This document shows positions 15,973-23,886 of a stretch of 64,000 nucleotides of DNA, in pieces; the stretch's first letter is position 1, and the number at the start of each line of letters is the position of its first letter. Source of the DNA: Klebsiella pneumoniae. Its GTDB lineage: Bacteria > Myxococcota_A > UBA796 > SXON01. Both the position numbers and the translations under genes were made by a program. The notes under the pieces were generated by a model. It saw nothing but the letters and a program-made list of their open reading frames with translations, was not told where the DNA came from and did not search any database. Location of the stretch: contig CAMAWH010000012.1 in NCBI GenBank assembly GCA_945861635.1, forward strand, positions 1 to 64,000. The letters are read 5' to 3'.

Positions 15973-16406
15973 GGTTCATTCTCGACACCAACGTGGTGAT
16001 GAGCGCGCTCATCTCGCGGGTCGAGACAGCGCCTCCGCGGCTCCTGCTGGAGGCGCTATCCGACGGCCACTTCGAGTCTGTCGTTTCAGCGGCGTTGGTG
16101 CTTGAATGGCGGGAGGTCTCTGAGCGCCCGAAGTTGCGCCGGTACTTTCGGCTGGATGCCGCGGGCATTGAGTTCGCGTTGACTCGGATCGAGCAACTGT
16201 CGGACAGCATCGACCCGCCTCCGGCCGAGGCCGCTGCGCCCGACCCGGGCGATGCTCACCTCTGGGCCATCCTCGCCGCCGATCCGGAGGCAATTTTGGT
16301 CACGGGCGACGGCCCCCTGCTCGACGCTCCTTTCGGACCGGATCGCGTGATTACCCCGGCCCAAGCTGTGGACAAGCTTCAGGCCTCGCGCGGCGGGGGC
16401 GCCTGA
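15969..16406 (+). CDS. PIN-domain toxin of TA module 2 (COG1569-like)
   Basis: 145 residues from a GTG overlapping the antitoxin stop. PIN signature: Phe-Ile-Leu-Asp-Thr-Asn-Val-Val-Met-Ser-Ala at the N-terminus, Leu-Glu-Trp-Arg-Glu-Val, then Asp-Pro-Gly-Asp-Ala-His-Leu-Trp-Ala-Ile-Leu-Ala-Ala and Leu-Val-Thr-Gly-Asp near the C-terminus. The four acidic positions expected for metal-dependent RNase activity are present. It belongs to a different PIN subfamily from modules 1 and 4. Confidence 0.9.
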   Translation: MRFILDTNVVMSALISRVETAPPRLLLEALSDGHFESVVSAALVLEWREVSERPKLRRYFRLDAAGIEFALTRIEQLSDSIDPPPAEAAAPDPGDAHLWAILAADPEAILVTGDGPLLDAPFGPDRVITPAQAVDKLQASRGGGA

Positions 16407-16427
16407 CCGAGCCAACCGCGTACCAGC

Positions 16428-16565
16428 CACAGTTTCGCGGGCAAGCACCGGATGGCGGAGCAAACGGGTCGTGGTAGCCGAAAACTTAGGGTTAACGATG
16501 GGAAGCCAGCGACCCGTTCGCGGCCGTTCATGGTGGCGCCGTCCAGGTTCACGAAACGGTGGCTC
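16428..16565. repeat. TA-island intergenic repeat R3
   Basis: It starts CACAGTTTCGCGGGCAAGCACC (shared with R4), then GGCGGAGCAAACGGGTCGTGG (shared with R2), and ends with CACGAAACGGTGGCTCG (shared with R2). AACGGGTCG (16463-16471) and CGACCCGTT (16510-16518) are a perfect 9-base inverted repeat 38 bases apart. Confidence 0.65.
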
Positions 16566-16578
16566 GCGACACGTGGTG

Positions 16579-16962
16579 CTACCGGTCGGCTGGGTCCGGC
16601 CCAGTTCCGACGCCCGACCTGCGAACCCGAACGCGACCATCGGGTTCCAAGACTGTGAAAGCGTCGATGAGATCAGCCGAGGCGGAGGCAAAGGGGCGCG
16701 AGACCAACTCGGCGCGGTCAAGCACCGGCATCCCCGCCAGACGAAGCAGCACCACGCCGCGGTGAGCGCGACCCTCCCGCACCACCAACTCCCCGAAGTC
16801 CTTGTCGTCGGTCAGCAGGACGCGGCCGTCGTCCATCGCGCGGGCAAGCACGTCCGGATCTGCGATGGAGGGTGCGACCTCTGCGATCCAGACCACGTCC
16901 CAGCCGTCCTCGCGGAGTCGAGAAACCACAGCGCTGACGATGTTCTCGTCGGCGAGGATCAC
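16579..16962 (-). CDS. DUF5615 PIN-like toxin of TA module 3
   Basis: 127 residues. The N-terminus Ile-Leu-Ala-Asp-Glu-Asn with Val-Val-x-x-Leu-Arg-x-x-Gly-x-Asp-Val is typical of the DUF5615 (Mut7-C-like, PIN-like) family. A Leu-Leu-Thr-Asp-Asp-Lys-Asp-Phe-Gly motif sits in the centre and Arg-Gly-Val-Val-Leu-Leu-Arg follows. These are predicted RNase toxins paired with DUF433 antitoxins. Its ATG overlaps the stop of the DUF433 gene (ATGA). This module points opposite to its neighbours. Confidence 0.9.
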   Translation of the reverse strand: MILADENIVSAVVSRLREDGWDVVWIAEVAPSIADPDVLARAMDDGRVLLTDDKDFGELVVREGRAHRGVVLLRLAGMPVLDRAELVSRPFASASADLIDAFTVLEPDGRVRVRRSGVGTGPDPADR

Positions 16963-17195
16963 GAAGCGACTTGAACTGACGCCATCCGTTCCATGCGGAC
17001 GCTGCCGGCGGCGAAGGCCAGCACCGCGCGTACATCCTCGATCGTGAGACGGGGATGCGAGCCGATCAGTTCGTCAATCGAGAGGCCGCCTGCCAACTCT
17101 TCGAGGACGTGTTCGACGGTCAGGCGGGTGCCACGCACGACCGGCTTCCCCATCATCACGGTGGGGCTCGCGGTGATGCGGGTGAGGTCGGCCAT
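16959..17195 (-). CDS. DUF433 antitoxin of TA module 3
   Basis: 78 residues from an ATG with GGAG about 7 bases upstream. The DUF433 signature is clear: Ile-Thr-x-x-Pro-x-x-Met-x-Gly-Lys-Pro-Val-Val-Arg-Gly-Thr-Arg-Leu-Thr-Val, then Glu-Leu-Ala-Gly-Gly-Leu-Ser-Ile-Asp-Glu-Leu and a His-Pro-Arg-Leu-Thr-Ile-Glu-Asp-Val-Arg helix. DUF433 proteins are winged-HTH-like antitoxins that normally sit upstream of DUF5615 toxins, as here. Confidence 0.92.
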   Translation of the reverse strand: MADLTRITASPTVMMGKPVVRGTRLTVEHVLEELAGGLSIDELIGSHPRLTIEDVRAVLAFAAGSVRMERMASVQVAS

Positions 17196-17291
17196 GGGAA
17201 ACTCCAGCGGCAGTCTACACGCCAGCCGCCGACTCGGCGAGCCCCACCCGCCGGCTTCTCGGCCTCCCGACCCTGTCACACTTCCACCATC

Positions 17292-17344
17292 CACAGTTTC
17301 GCGGGCAAGCACCCCACGGCGGGCCGGGCGGGAGCTGGTGAGCG
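17292..17344. repeat. TA-island intergenic repeat R4
   Basis: It starts CACAGTTTCGCGGGCAAGCACC (as R3), continues CCCACGGCGGGCC (as R5) and ends GGCGGGAGCTGGTGA (as R1). It is thus a mosaic of elements seen at other borders. GCGAA-AAA-TTCGC immediately follows. Confidence 0.65.
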
Positions 17345-17481
17345 AAAAATTCGCCTGCTTCCTTGATCCACGTGATTTGCCCCGGCACCGGACCAGCCGC
17401 AGGGTCCAGCGCGGCAATGGCCACAGGGACCGCACCACGCGGCACCGGACCTCTCTCGGCCACGACGGCACCAAGAAGGGG

Positions 17482-17516
17482 TTGACCGACGCTCCGGTAT
17501 CGCCTATGATACCGAG
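17482..17516 (+). promoter_or_regulatory. Promoter/operator of PIN-RHH module 4, leaderless start
   Basis: TTGACC (17482-17487), 17 bases, TATGAT (17505-17510), 6 bases, then GTG at 17517. GGTATC-GCCTAT-GATACC lies at 17496-17513. The architecture is identical to module 1, while flanking bases differ, so it is conserved by selection or recent copying. Confidence 0.75.
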
Positions 17517-17936
17517 GTGGTCATCGTCCTCGACACAAACGTCCTCATCTCCGCGCTTCGGTCGCGGAGGGGCGCGTCGTTCCGTCTGCTCTCGCTGGTC
17601 GGCACCGGGCGCTTCGACATCGCACTCTCGGTGCCGCTCGTGCTCGAGTACGAGGGCGTCGCCGACCGGATGCTCGCCGACCTCGCGGTCTCGGCCGGCG
17701 ACCTCTCGGACATCCTCGACTACCTCTGCTCCGTCGCCATCCACCGCCCCATCTTCTTTCTCTGGCGGCCGACGCTGCCCGACCCCAAGGATGACGTGGT
17801 GTTGGAGCTCGCGGTCGACGCAGGAGCGCCGGTCATCGTCACCTTCAACCTTCGCGACTTCGTCGGCGTCGATCGCTTCGGCATCCGCGCGCTGACGCCG
17901 CGTGAGTACCTTCAAGAGATCGGAGAAATTCCATGA
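17517..17936 (+). CDS. PIN-domain toxin of TA module 4, duplicate of module 1
   Basis: 139 residues, 129 identical to the toxin at 14824. All PIN acidic positions are kept. Differences are concentrated in the last 40 residues (for example Gln-Leu to Pro-Val and Thr to Leu beside the Thr-Phe-Asn core, and Lys-Gln to Gln-Glu near the end), close to where an antitoxin would contact. It has the same GTG start without a ribosome-binding site and the same ATGA overlap with its antitoxin. Confidence 0.92.
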   Translation: MVIVLDTNVLISALRSRRGASFRLLSLVGTGRFDIALSVPLVLEYEGVADRMLADLAVSAGDLSDILDYLCSVAIHRPIFFLWRPTLPDPKDDVVLELAVDAGAPVIVTFNLRDFVGVDRFGIRALTPREYLQEIGEIP

Positions 17937-18169
17937 GCACGATCAGCATCCGCCTCCCAGCGTCGCTTCACGACGGCATCCGCGAGGCCGCCCGGCGGGA
18001 GGGCATCTCCATCAACCAGTTCATCGCGAGTGCGGCCGGCGAGAAGCTCGCCGCCTGGGCAACCGAGGAGTACCTGACAGCGCGAGCGCGTCGGGGTGAC
18101 CGCGTGAGGTTCGAGGCCGCGCTGAGCCGGGTGCCCGACCGGGAGCCCGACCCCGAGGACACGATTTGA
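17933..18169 (+). CDS. Ribbon-helix-helix antitoxin of TA module 4
   Basis: 78 residues, 70 identical to the antitoxin at 15240. The DNA-binding N-terminal half differs at one residue only (Asp10 to Ala). Seven of the eight differences fall in the C-terminal half, the region expected to bind toxin. This pattern fits a shared operator sequence with diverging toxin specificity. Coupled to the toxin by ATGA. Confidence 0.9.
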   Translation: MSTISIRLPASLHDGIREAARREGISINQFIASAAGEKLAAWATEEYLTARARRGDRVRFEAALSRVPDREPDPEDTI

Positions 18170-18225
18170 CCGGTTCACGCGCGCTTTCGTGGCGAGCGGA
18201 CCTCCGGCGTGTCGAGCACATGGGT

Positions 18226-18260
18226 CCATTGTCCCCATGAACCCCACGGCGGGCCTGCGG
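18226..18260. repeat. TA-island intergenic repeat R5
   Basis: CCATTGTC-CCCATGAACC (as R2) followed by CCACGGCGGGCCTG (as R1 and R4). It closes the array after module 4. The rest of 18170-18431 shows nothing recognisable. Confidence 0.6.
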
Positions 18261-18431
18261 CTTCATGGTGACAACGTGTCGCAGCCACCGATCTTGCCCT
18301 GACGATTCAATCGTGGACCGACCGCTCGGATCGATGAAACGGCGTGGTCCTCTGCGTCCCGCCACGGGCGGCGGATTGTGCGCGGGCTGCGCGTGCCTTA
18401 CGTGGCGCAGTGAATGACCTGGAGCCGCTGG

Positions 18432-19109
18432 ATGACCGCGTTCTCCATCGTCGCGCTCGGCGGCAGCGCGTTCCTTCTCGACCGGCTCGGTATGAAGGGC
18501 GTCCATTGGAGAGTGTGGGCGCCGGCGCTCCAACATCGCGGGGACCCGATCCCGGAGGGCGCGTTGGGCGGGTTCGTCCAGGGCGGCGGGACGCCGGCAG
18601 GTCACCAGACGTTCCATCGCGAAGGCTCGTCGTACGCCTGGGCGACGAAGGGCGGCTCGGTCTTCCTCCTTTTCCGCGACGGTGAGACAACCGCGACTGG
18701 GTACCTGGCACGCGACGTCGTCGCCTACCAACTGGCTGTGCGCTACCCGTTCGGCGACACCTTCTACGCGGAGGTTGCGCCGTGCGAGGGCGAGGCCGTG
18801 TTCGCCGGCGGCATCTGGACCCTGCAACTCGCCGTCCCCGCCTGCCGCGTGGCGAACGGCACGTGGGCCCCCCTGACGCCGGTGGCGCCGGTGCAGACAG
18901 ACGATCGCGCATGCACACAGTTTGTGGCGTGCGCCTGCGACCTCGCCTTGGTCCGTCCCGACGTTTTTGCGCAGACGTGCGAGGACACGCGGCGGATGAT
19001 CGGGATCGCGCACAACGATTCGGAGTCGTGCCGTAGCGGGCTCAACCTCGCGCGGAGCCTCGCCTTGCCGCTCGCTATCTCGCTGCCCTTGAGCTGCGCG
19101 GATGGGTGA
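18432..19109 (+). CDS. Exported or membrane-anchored Cys-rich protein
   Basis: 225 residues from the ATG at 18432, which has GGAG upstream; the ATG at 18414 lacks one. An N-terminal hydrophobic segment (~3-16) could be an anchor or signal. The middle is Gly/Trp/Tyr-rich. The last third has seven Cys, including Cys-x-x-x-x-x-Cys-x-Cys, suggesting disulfides. I do not recognise the family. The stop is immediately followed by the ATG of the truncated VOC gene. Confidence 0.6.
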   Translation: MTAFSIVALGGSAFLLDRLGMKGVHWRVWAPALQHRGDPIPEGALGGFVQGGGTPAGHQTFHREGSSYAWATKGGSVFLLFRDGETTATGYLARDVVAYQLAVRYPFGDTFYAEVAPCEGEAVFAGGIWTLQLAVPACRVANGTWAPLTPVAPVQTDDRACTQFVACACDLALVRPDVFAQTCEDTRRMIGIAHNDSESCRSGLNLARSLALPLAISLPLSCADG

Positions 19110-19808
19110 ATGGCACACAGGACGCGCCATCCGGTGACGGCGGACCTCGCACAACTAAGTCGCCGTCCAAAAATAACTGACGCAAGCGGCCCCGTCGGCG
19201 GTCTAATGGGCCTCGAAGCGGCACAGCAGGCGGGCGCGCCCCCGCATTGGATGGGCACTGTGTCCGTCGCGGACATCGACGGCAGCTTCGCACGTGCGGT
19301 GGAGTTGGGCGCGCAGGTGCATGCGCCCATCCACGAGATCCCGAACGTCGGCAAGTTCGCCGTCCTCGCGGACCCGACCGGGGCGTCCTTCTGCATCATG
19401 CAGTCGAGCAACCCGGCGCCGGCGGTCAATCAGCGCGAGATCGGCCAGTTCTCCTGGAGCGAGCTGTGGACTTCGGACCCGGCGGCCGCATGGACGTTCT
19501 ACAGTGGACGCTTCGGCTGGATCGAGACTTGCACGATGGAGATGGCGCCGGGCGACGTCTACCGCATGTTCGGTCGGACCACGGAGACCACCATCGGCGG
19601 CATCGCGAAGCAGTCGGCCGAAGGTTCGCCGTCGGCCTGGCTCTTCTACGCCACCGTCGAGAACGCCGATCGCCCCGGGGACCGCGCGAAGGCGCTCGGC
19701 GCGCACGTCTTCATGGGTCCGATGGAGGTGCCGGGCGGCGGTCGCATCCTCGCGGGCATGGACCCGCAGGGGGCAGGCTTCGCCGTGTATTCGCACGCTA
19801 CGCCGTAG
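19110..19808 (+). pseudogene. 5'-truncated two-domain VOC protein
   Basis: 232 codons. From about residue 27 it matches a tandem VOC (glyoxalase/bleomycin-resistance, COG3324-like) protein: the second half of the first domain (Gly-Gly-Leu-Met, Pro-Pro-His-Trp-Met, Asp-Pro-Thr-Gly-Ala-Ser-Phe) and a complete second domain (Trp-Ser-Glu-Leu-Trp-Thr-Ser-Asp-Pro-Ala-Ala-Ala-x-x-Phe-Tyr). The beginning of the first domain, which should carry a similar Glu-Leu...Phe-Tyr block, is missing and replaced by ~26 unrelated Arg-rich residues. The break near 19180 suggests a recombination junction at the edge of the accessory island. The remnant may still be expressed. The last 11 bases overlap the convergent gene. 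Confidence 0.6.
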
Positions 19809-21474
19809 TTGCCTCGCTGAGGCGTGCTCTCCGCCGCTTCCAAATCAACGCTAATCCGCTCACGACGATGCCAGCCGCGCGGCCTTCGCGCGTGGTGCTT
19901 GCGCAGCCACACTCAGCGGCGCCGGGATCCTTGCCGCCCTCGTCCGAGCCTTCGCAATCCTGATCGACGCCATCGCCGTCGACGTCGGCGGCGCCCGGGT
20001 GCATAGTGGCCTCCCCGTCGTTGCAATCCGTCGCAGCGGTCGCGTCCGACGCCTCGCCAACGTCGCCACAGTCGGCATCCGCGCTCACGACGGTCGGCGA
20101 GGCATCCGCATTCGGACGATACCCGTCACTATCCCCGTCCCAGAAGCAGATCTCGCTGCCGTCACAGTCTTCGTCATCGCCGTTTCCGGTCGTCTCCGGG
20201 GCGCCCGGGAAATCCGCGGCATCCGCATCGTCACAATCGGTGGACGACGTCGCGTAGCCAACCGACATCTGGCACGCCAAAATCACGTTCGCGGAGCCAA
20301 CCCCGTCTCCGTCGGCGTCCTCATAAAACGAGCCCTGACCGCTCACCGAGGGGTCGTCGTCGTCCGCCAGACCATCGCAATCCTCATCGCGTTGGTCGGC
20401 ATCGCACACCTCCACGGAACCCGGGCTGATTCCGGCGGCGGCATCGTCGCAATCCGTGGCGTCGTTGACGAACCCGATGGGGGGGCCGCAGCTCGACGCG
20501 CCCGCAGCAGGGTCACCATAGCCATCCCCATCCCCGTCTCGCCAATACGTCGCGTCCGTTGACGTGCTCGCGTCAGCATCGTCACAATCGATATCGCTAT
20601 TCACGCCATCGCCGTCGGCATCCAGGATGAGGCACGCGAAAGGGAAGGCGCCGTAGGTGTTGATGCCGCGCGCGTCGTCTCCGAGTGTGATGCTTCCCGA
20701 GGCCGAACCTGGACACCCATCGCGCATCGCCACCCCCTCCCACGCGCCGGGATCGGGCAGGGAGTACGTCGCGATCAGCACGGCGGTGTCGACCTCAAGC
20801 TCCTCCAGACGGTCGGCGCCGTCGTAGAGCGCAAACAGCGTACCGGTTGCGTCGTTGTACTCGAGCGCCGAGAGGTCGGTGTACTCGGCGGTCGTGTGGA
20901 GCTGGTCGAGGTAGGTGAGCGTACCGCTGCTCCCGAGGTCGGGCGCGAAGACGTAAATGTCGGCGTCTTCCTGCCATCCCGCGTAAAAAACTCCTCCGGA
21001 AGCCGTCGATCCATGCGCGTGCGCGCCGTCCGGCACCCACGCCAGGGCCTCAAACCCGAGCATGCCGATGGAGTACACGTACGCTGAGATATCCCAGGTT
21101 GCACCAGTGTAGACACCCGTATCGAGGTCGAAGGCGTAGATCGTGCTTTCGTTCTCGCCGCCAACGTACACAACGCTGCCTATCGGATCCGCGACCGCAA
21201 TCGACTCCAGATTGTGCCCTGGCGACCAGGTTTGTACGAGCACGCCGGCGTCCGTGATCTCGGCGATATCTCCCCCGTCACCGACGACGATGAACGTCTC
21301 CCGCCCCGCATGCCAAACGATCCCGCTGGGCTCGAAGGCGGGGAGAGCCGCCAGCAGTTCGGCGCTGATGTCCGTCGATGTCGTGGCACCGGGCCACGGC
21401 GCAGCATGGGCGATCGCTGAAACCAACAGGAGGGAGGCGGCACGCCGCACGTGGGAGCGCATCGGCCTGTTCAT
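19798..21474 (-). CDS. Secreted MopE-repeat protein with MYXO-CTERM-like tail
   Basis: 558 residues. Signal peptide (residues ~10-25), then an SdiA-regulated/beta-propeller-like N-terminal domain (~35-280). Next come several MopE-type metal-binding repeats rich in Asp-x-Asp-Gly-Asp-Gly and Asp-Cys-Asp-Asp (~285-520). The C-terminus has Cys-Gly-Cys, a hydrophobic helix and a Lys-Arg-Arg-Arg-Arg end, like the MYXO-CTERM sorting signal that anchors proteins to the outer surface of Myxococcota. MopE repeats bind metal (copper or calcium) in known examples. It is divergent from eutB with a 121-base gap. Confidence 0.85.
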   Translation of the reverse strand: MNRPMRSHVRRAASLLLVSAIAHAAPWPGATTSTDISAELLAALPAFEPSGIVWHAGRETFIVVGDGGDIAEITDAGVLVQTWSPGHNLESIAVADPIGSVVYVGGENESTIYAFDLDTGVYTGATWDISAYVYSIGMLGFEALAWVPDGAHAHGSTASGGVFYAGWQEDADIYVFAPDLGSSGTLTYLDQLHTTAEYTDLSALEYNDATGTLFALYDGADRLEELEVDTAVLIATYSLPDPGAWEGVAMRDGCPGSASGSITLGDDARGINTYGAFPFACLILDADGDGVNSDIDCDDADASTSTDATYWRDGDGDGYGDPAAGASSCGPPIGFVNDATDCDDAAAGISPGSVEVCDADQRDEDCDGLADDDDPSVSGQGSFYEDADGDGVGSANVILACQMSVGYATSSTDCDDADAADFPGAPETTGNGDDEDCDGSEICFWDGDSDGYRPNADASPTVVSADADCGDVGEASDATAATDCNDGEATMHPGAADVDGDGVDQDCEGSDEGGKDPGAAECGCASTTREGRAAGIVVSGLALIWKRRRARLSEATTA

Positions 21475-21595
21475 ACCTCGCGCGCGGCTTCTACCCGATC
21501 GAGCGTCCGGACGCTACGTCGGGGGCGCGGTCGCAGCGGCTTCCGGCCGAAACGCGACCCCGGCCACCGCCCCCGATCCGTTACACTCCGGCCCC

Positions 21596-22957
21596 GTGAA
21601 TCTCTCGGCGACCATCCGCGGCACCCGCTACCGCTTCGGCAGCGTCAAAGAGGTGCTTGCGAAGGCGAATCCGCCAAAGTCGGGTGACGACCTGGCGGGG
21701 GTGAGCGCCCGGGAGCCCGTGGAGCGAGTGGCGGCCCGCGCGGTCCTGGCCGGCCTGACGATGGCGGAGCTGAGGGAGAACCCAGTCGTGCCGTATGAGG
21801 ACGACGAACTCACACGTTTGGTCGAGGATAATCTCGACGAAGATGCCTTCGCAGCAATTCGCAGCCTCACCGTGGGGGAGCTGCGCGAGTGGCTCCTCCT
21901 CACGACGACCGGCGGCCCAGTCATTCGCAGCGTCAGCCCAGGACTTACGCCGGAAATGGTCGCCGGCGTGGCAAAGCTGATGTCGAACCTCGACTTGATG
22001 GTCGTGGGCGCCAAGTGTGAGGTCGTGGTGCGCGCCAACACGACGCTCGGACTGCCGGGGCGCACGTCTTCCCGCCTTCAACCGAATCATCCCACCGACG
22101 ACGTCGAAGGCATCCTGCTCTCGACACGGGAAGGATTGTCGTATGGGTGCGGGGATGCCGTGTTGGGCGTAAATCCCGCGACGGACACGCCGGAGTCCAC
22201 GGCAGAGATCCTGACGCGACTGTACGACCTCCGCATGCGAAATCGCGTGCCGACGCAATCGTGCGTGCTCTCCCACGTCACCGTCCAGATGAAGGCGCTC
22301 GATTTGGGCTGCCCGATGGACTTGATGTTCCAGAGTTTTGCTGGCTCGCAGAAGGGCAACGCCGCCTTTGGGATCTCGGTGGCGCTCATGGATGAAGCCT
22401 ACGACAAGATGCGCCGGATGAAGTCTAGCCTCGGCCCCAACTTCATGTACTTCGAGACTGGGCAAGGGAACGCGTTGTCCAGTGAGGCGCACCACGGCGC
22501 CGATCAGGTGACGATGGAGGCGCGCTGTTACGGCTTTTCCCGCCGTTATCGGCCGTTTCTTGTCAACACCGTCGTAGGCTTCATCGGCCCCGAATACCTC
22601 GAAAACGGCCCCCAAATCACCCGTGCAGCGATGGAGGATCACTGCATGGGCAAACTGATGGGACTGCCCATGGGGTGTGACGCATGTTTCACCTACCACG
22701 CATCCATGTCGCAGGACGAATTGGAATCGTTGAAGGTGCTGCTTGGCGCAGCGGGCTGCACGTACCTGATGTCGCTTCCAGTGGGAGATGACATCATGCT
22801 GAACTACCAGTCGACCTCCTTCCACGACATCCCCAGCGTGCGCGGACTCCTTGGGAAACGGCCGACGCCGGAGTTCGACGCATGGCTCCACGAGCGCGGG
22901 ATCATGGACGGTCTGCTGCCCGGGCCGCGCTTTGGAGATCCGACGGTGATCGCGTGA
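21596..22957 (+). CDS. eutB: Ethanolamine ammonia-lyase, large subunit
   Basis: 453 residues from a GTG, the expected length for EutB. Conserved features include Leu-Leu-Leu-Thr-Thr, Lys-Leu-Met-Ser-Asn-Leu-Asp-Leu, Arg-Leu-Gln-Pro-Asn-His-Pro-Thr-Asp-Asp, Gly-Cys-Gly-Asp-Ala-Val-Leu-Gly-Val-Asn-Pro, Tyr-Phe-Glu-Thr-Gly-Gln-Gly and Gly-Cys-Asp-Ala-Cys-Phe-Thr-Tyr-His. With EutC it uses adenosylcobalamin to split ethanolamine into acetaldehyde and ammonia. The last four bases of eutB overlap the eutC GTG (GTGA). A TTACACT box 8 bases before the start is a possible -10. No cobalamin riboswitch is visible in the 121-base leader. Confidence 0.97.
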   Translation: MNLSATIRGTRYRFGSVKEVLAKANPPKSGDDLAGVSAREPVERVAARAVLAGLTMAELRENPVVPYEDDELTRLVEDNLDEDAFAAIRSLTVGELREWLLLTTTGGPVIRSVSPGLTPEMVAGVAKLMSNLDLMVVGAKCEVVVRANTTLGLPGRTSSRLQPNHPTDDVEGILLSTREGLSYGCGDAVLGVNPATDTPESTAEILTRLYDLRMRNRVPTQSCVLSHVTVQMKALDLGCPMDLMFQSFAGSQKGNAAFGISVALMDEAYDKMRRMKSSLGPNFMYFETGQGNALSSEAHHGADQVTMEARCYGFSRRYRPFLVNTVVGFIGPEYLENGPQITRAAMEDHCMGKLMGLPMGCDACFTYHASMSQDELESLKVLLGAAGCTYLMSLPVGDDIMLNYQSTSFHDIPSVRGLLGKRPTPEFDAWLHERGIMDGLLPGPRFGDPTVIA

Positions 22958-23886
22958 TCGACGCGGCGTTTGCAGGGTCGCGGACGCGGAGCCTCATCGC
23001 GCAGTTACGACGCGCGCTGGGCGAGGCCGATCCCCTGCCGCTGCCGCCTCCGATCCCGGAGATCCTTCTCCCACCGAATCGGGTATTCCCTTTCCCGCGA
23101 CATTCAAGCGCCTTTGCAGAGCTGGCGTCCAAGCACACGACGGCGCTGGTCGGCATCGGTCACGTCGGCACGCGGTACGCCACCGACGTCGTGTTGCAGT
23201 TCCAGGCGGAGCTGGCCGTCGCACACGGCGCGGTTGCGACGGAATTGCCCGACGACTGGGCGGCGTCCCAAAACTACCTTCCCTTGCGTTCACGCGTCAC
23301 GACGCACCGTGAGTTCCTGCTCCGCCCCGACCTGGGAAGGCGACTGAATGCGGAGAGCGTCGCTCGCATGCAGGAAACCTGCAAGAAAGGCGTGGACGTG
23401 CAGCCCATCCTTGCCGACGGTTTGAGCGCCGTCGCGTGCATGGGCGCCGGCCCGGCGCTGATGGCGAGTTTTATCGAAGCGTGTGAGAAGCGCGGGTGGT
23501 GCGTCGGCACGCCGGTCTGCGCGAAGTTCGCCCGCGTCTGGCTGGAAGACGAGATCGGGGAGATCGCCAACGCCCGGGTGTCCGCGATCCTGCTCGGCGA
23601 GAGGCCTGGCCTCGGCACGGGGGATGGCCTCTCGGCGTACATCGTCTACGGGCCGCGGGTCGGAAACACCGATTCCAACCGGAATATGTTGTCCAACATC
23701 CACGAGCGCGGCACCCCGCCCATCGAAGCCGGCCGCCGGCTTGCCATGCTCGTCGGCGCCATGCTCGATCAAAAAACATCCGGGGTTCCGCTTGACCTTT
23801 CACCGCTTGTGGCCGAATTGGGCGCGGACGCGGGCGGCGGCTATCGTGCACCGCAGAAACGCACACGACTCGTCGAGGTGCCGTAA
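22954..23886 (+). CDS. eutC: Ethanolamine ammonia-lyase, small subunit
   Basis: 310 residues from a GTG overlapping the eutB stop. Family marks: Ala-Arg-Val-Gly-type start region, Thr-Arg-Tyr-Ala-Thr-Asp-Val-Val-Leu, Asn-Tyr-Leu, Arg-Pro-Asp-Leu-Gly-Arg-Arg-Leu, Val-Gln-Pro-Ile-Leu-Ala-Asp-Gly-Leu-Ser, and Gly-Glu-Arg-Pro-Gly-Leu-Gly followed by Leu-Ser-Ala-Tyr. It completes the cobalamin-binding site with EutB. Its stop overlaps the eutL start (TAATG). Confidence 0.97.
   Translation: MIDAAFAGSRTRSLIAQLRRALGEADPLPLPPPIPEILLPPNRVFPFPRHSSAFAELASKHTTALVGIGHVGTRYATDVVLQFQAELAVAHGAVATELPDDWAASQNYLPLRSRVTTHREFLLRPDLGRRLNAESVARMQETCKKGVDVQPILADGLSAVACMGAGPALMASFIEACEKRGWCVGTPVCAKFARVWLEDEIGEIANARVSAILLGERPGLGTGDGLSAYIVYGPRVGNTDSNRNMLSNIHERGTPPIEAGRRLAMLVGAMLDQKTSGVPLDLSPLVAELGADAGGGYRAPQKRTRLVEVP

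Noticed and set aside
15533-16565. R2 and R3 as classical integron attC sites
   Set aside because: R2 contains GTTGAAT, which fits GTTRRRY, but a paired RYYYAAC end is missing and R3 does not fit; no integrase gene in the window.
18021-19154. 377-codon open frame on the minus strand
   Set aside because: It overlaps the antitoxin and the Cys-rich exported protein and is Arg/Ala/His-rich with no domain.
19130-19200. Possible IS end near the truncated VOC gene
   Set aside because: The AT-richer patch is suggestive, but no inverted terminal repeat, target duplication or transposase was found.
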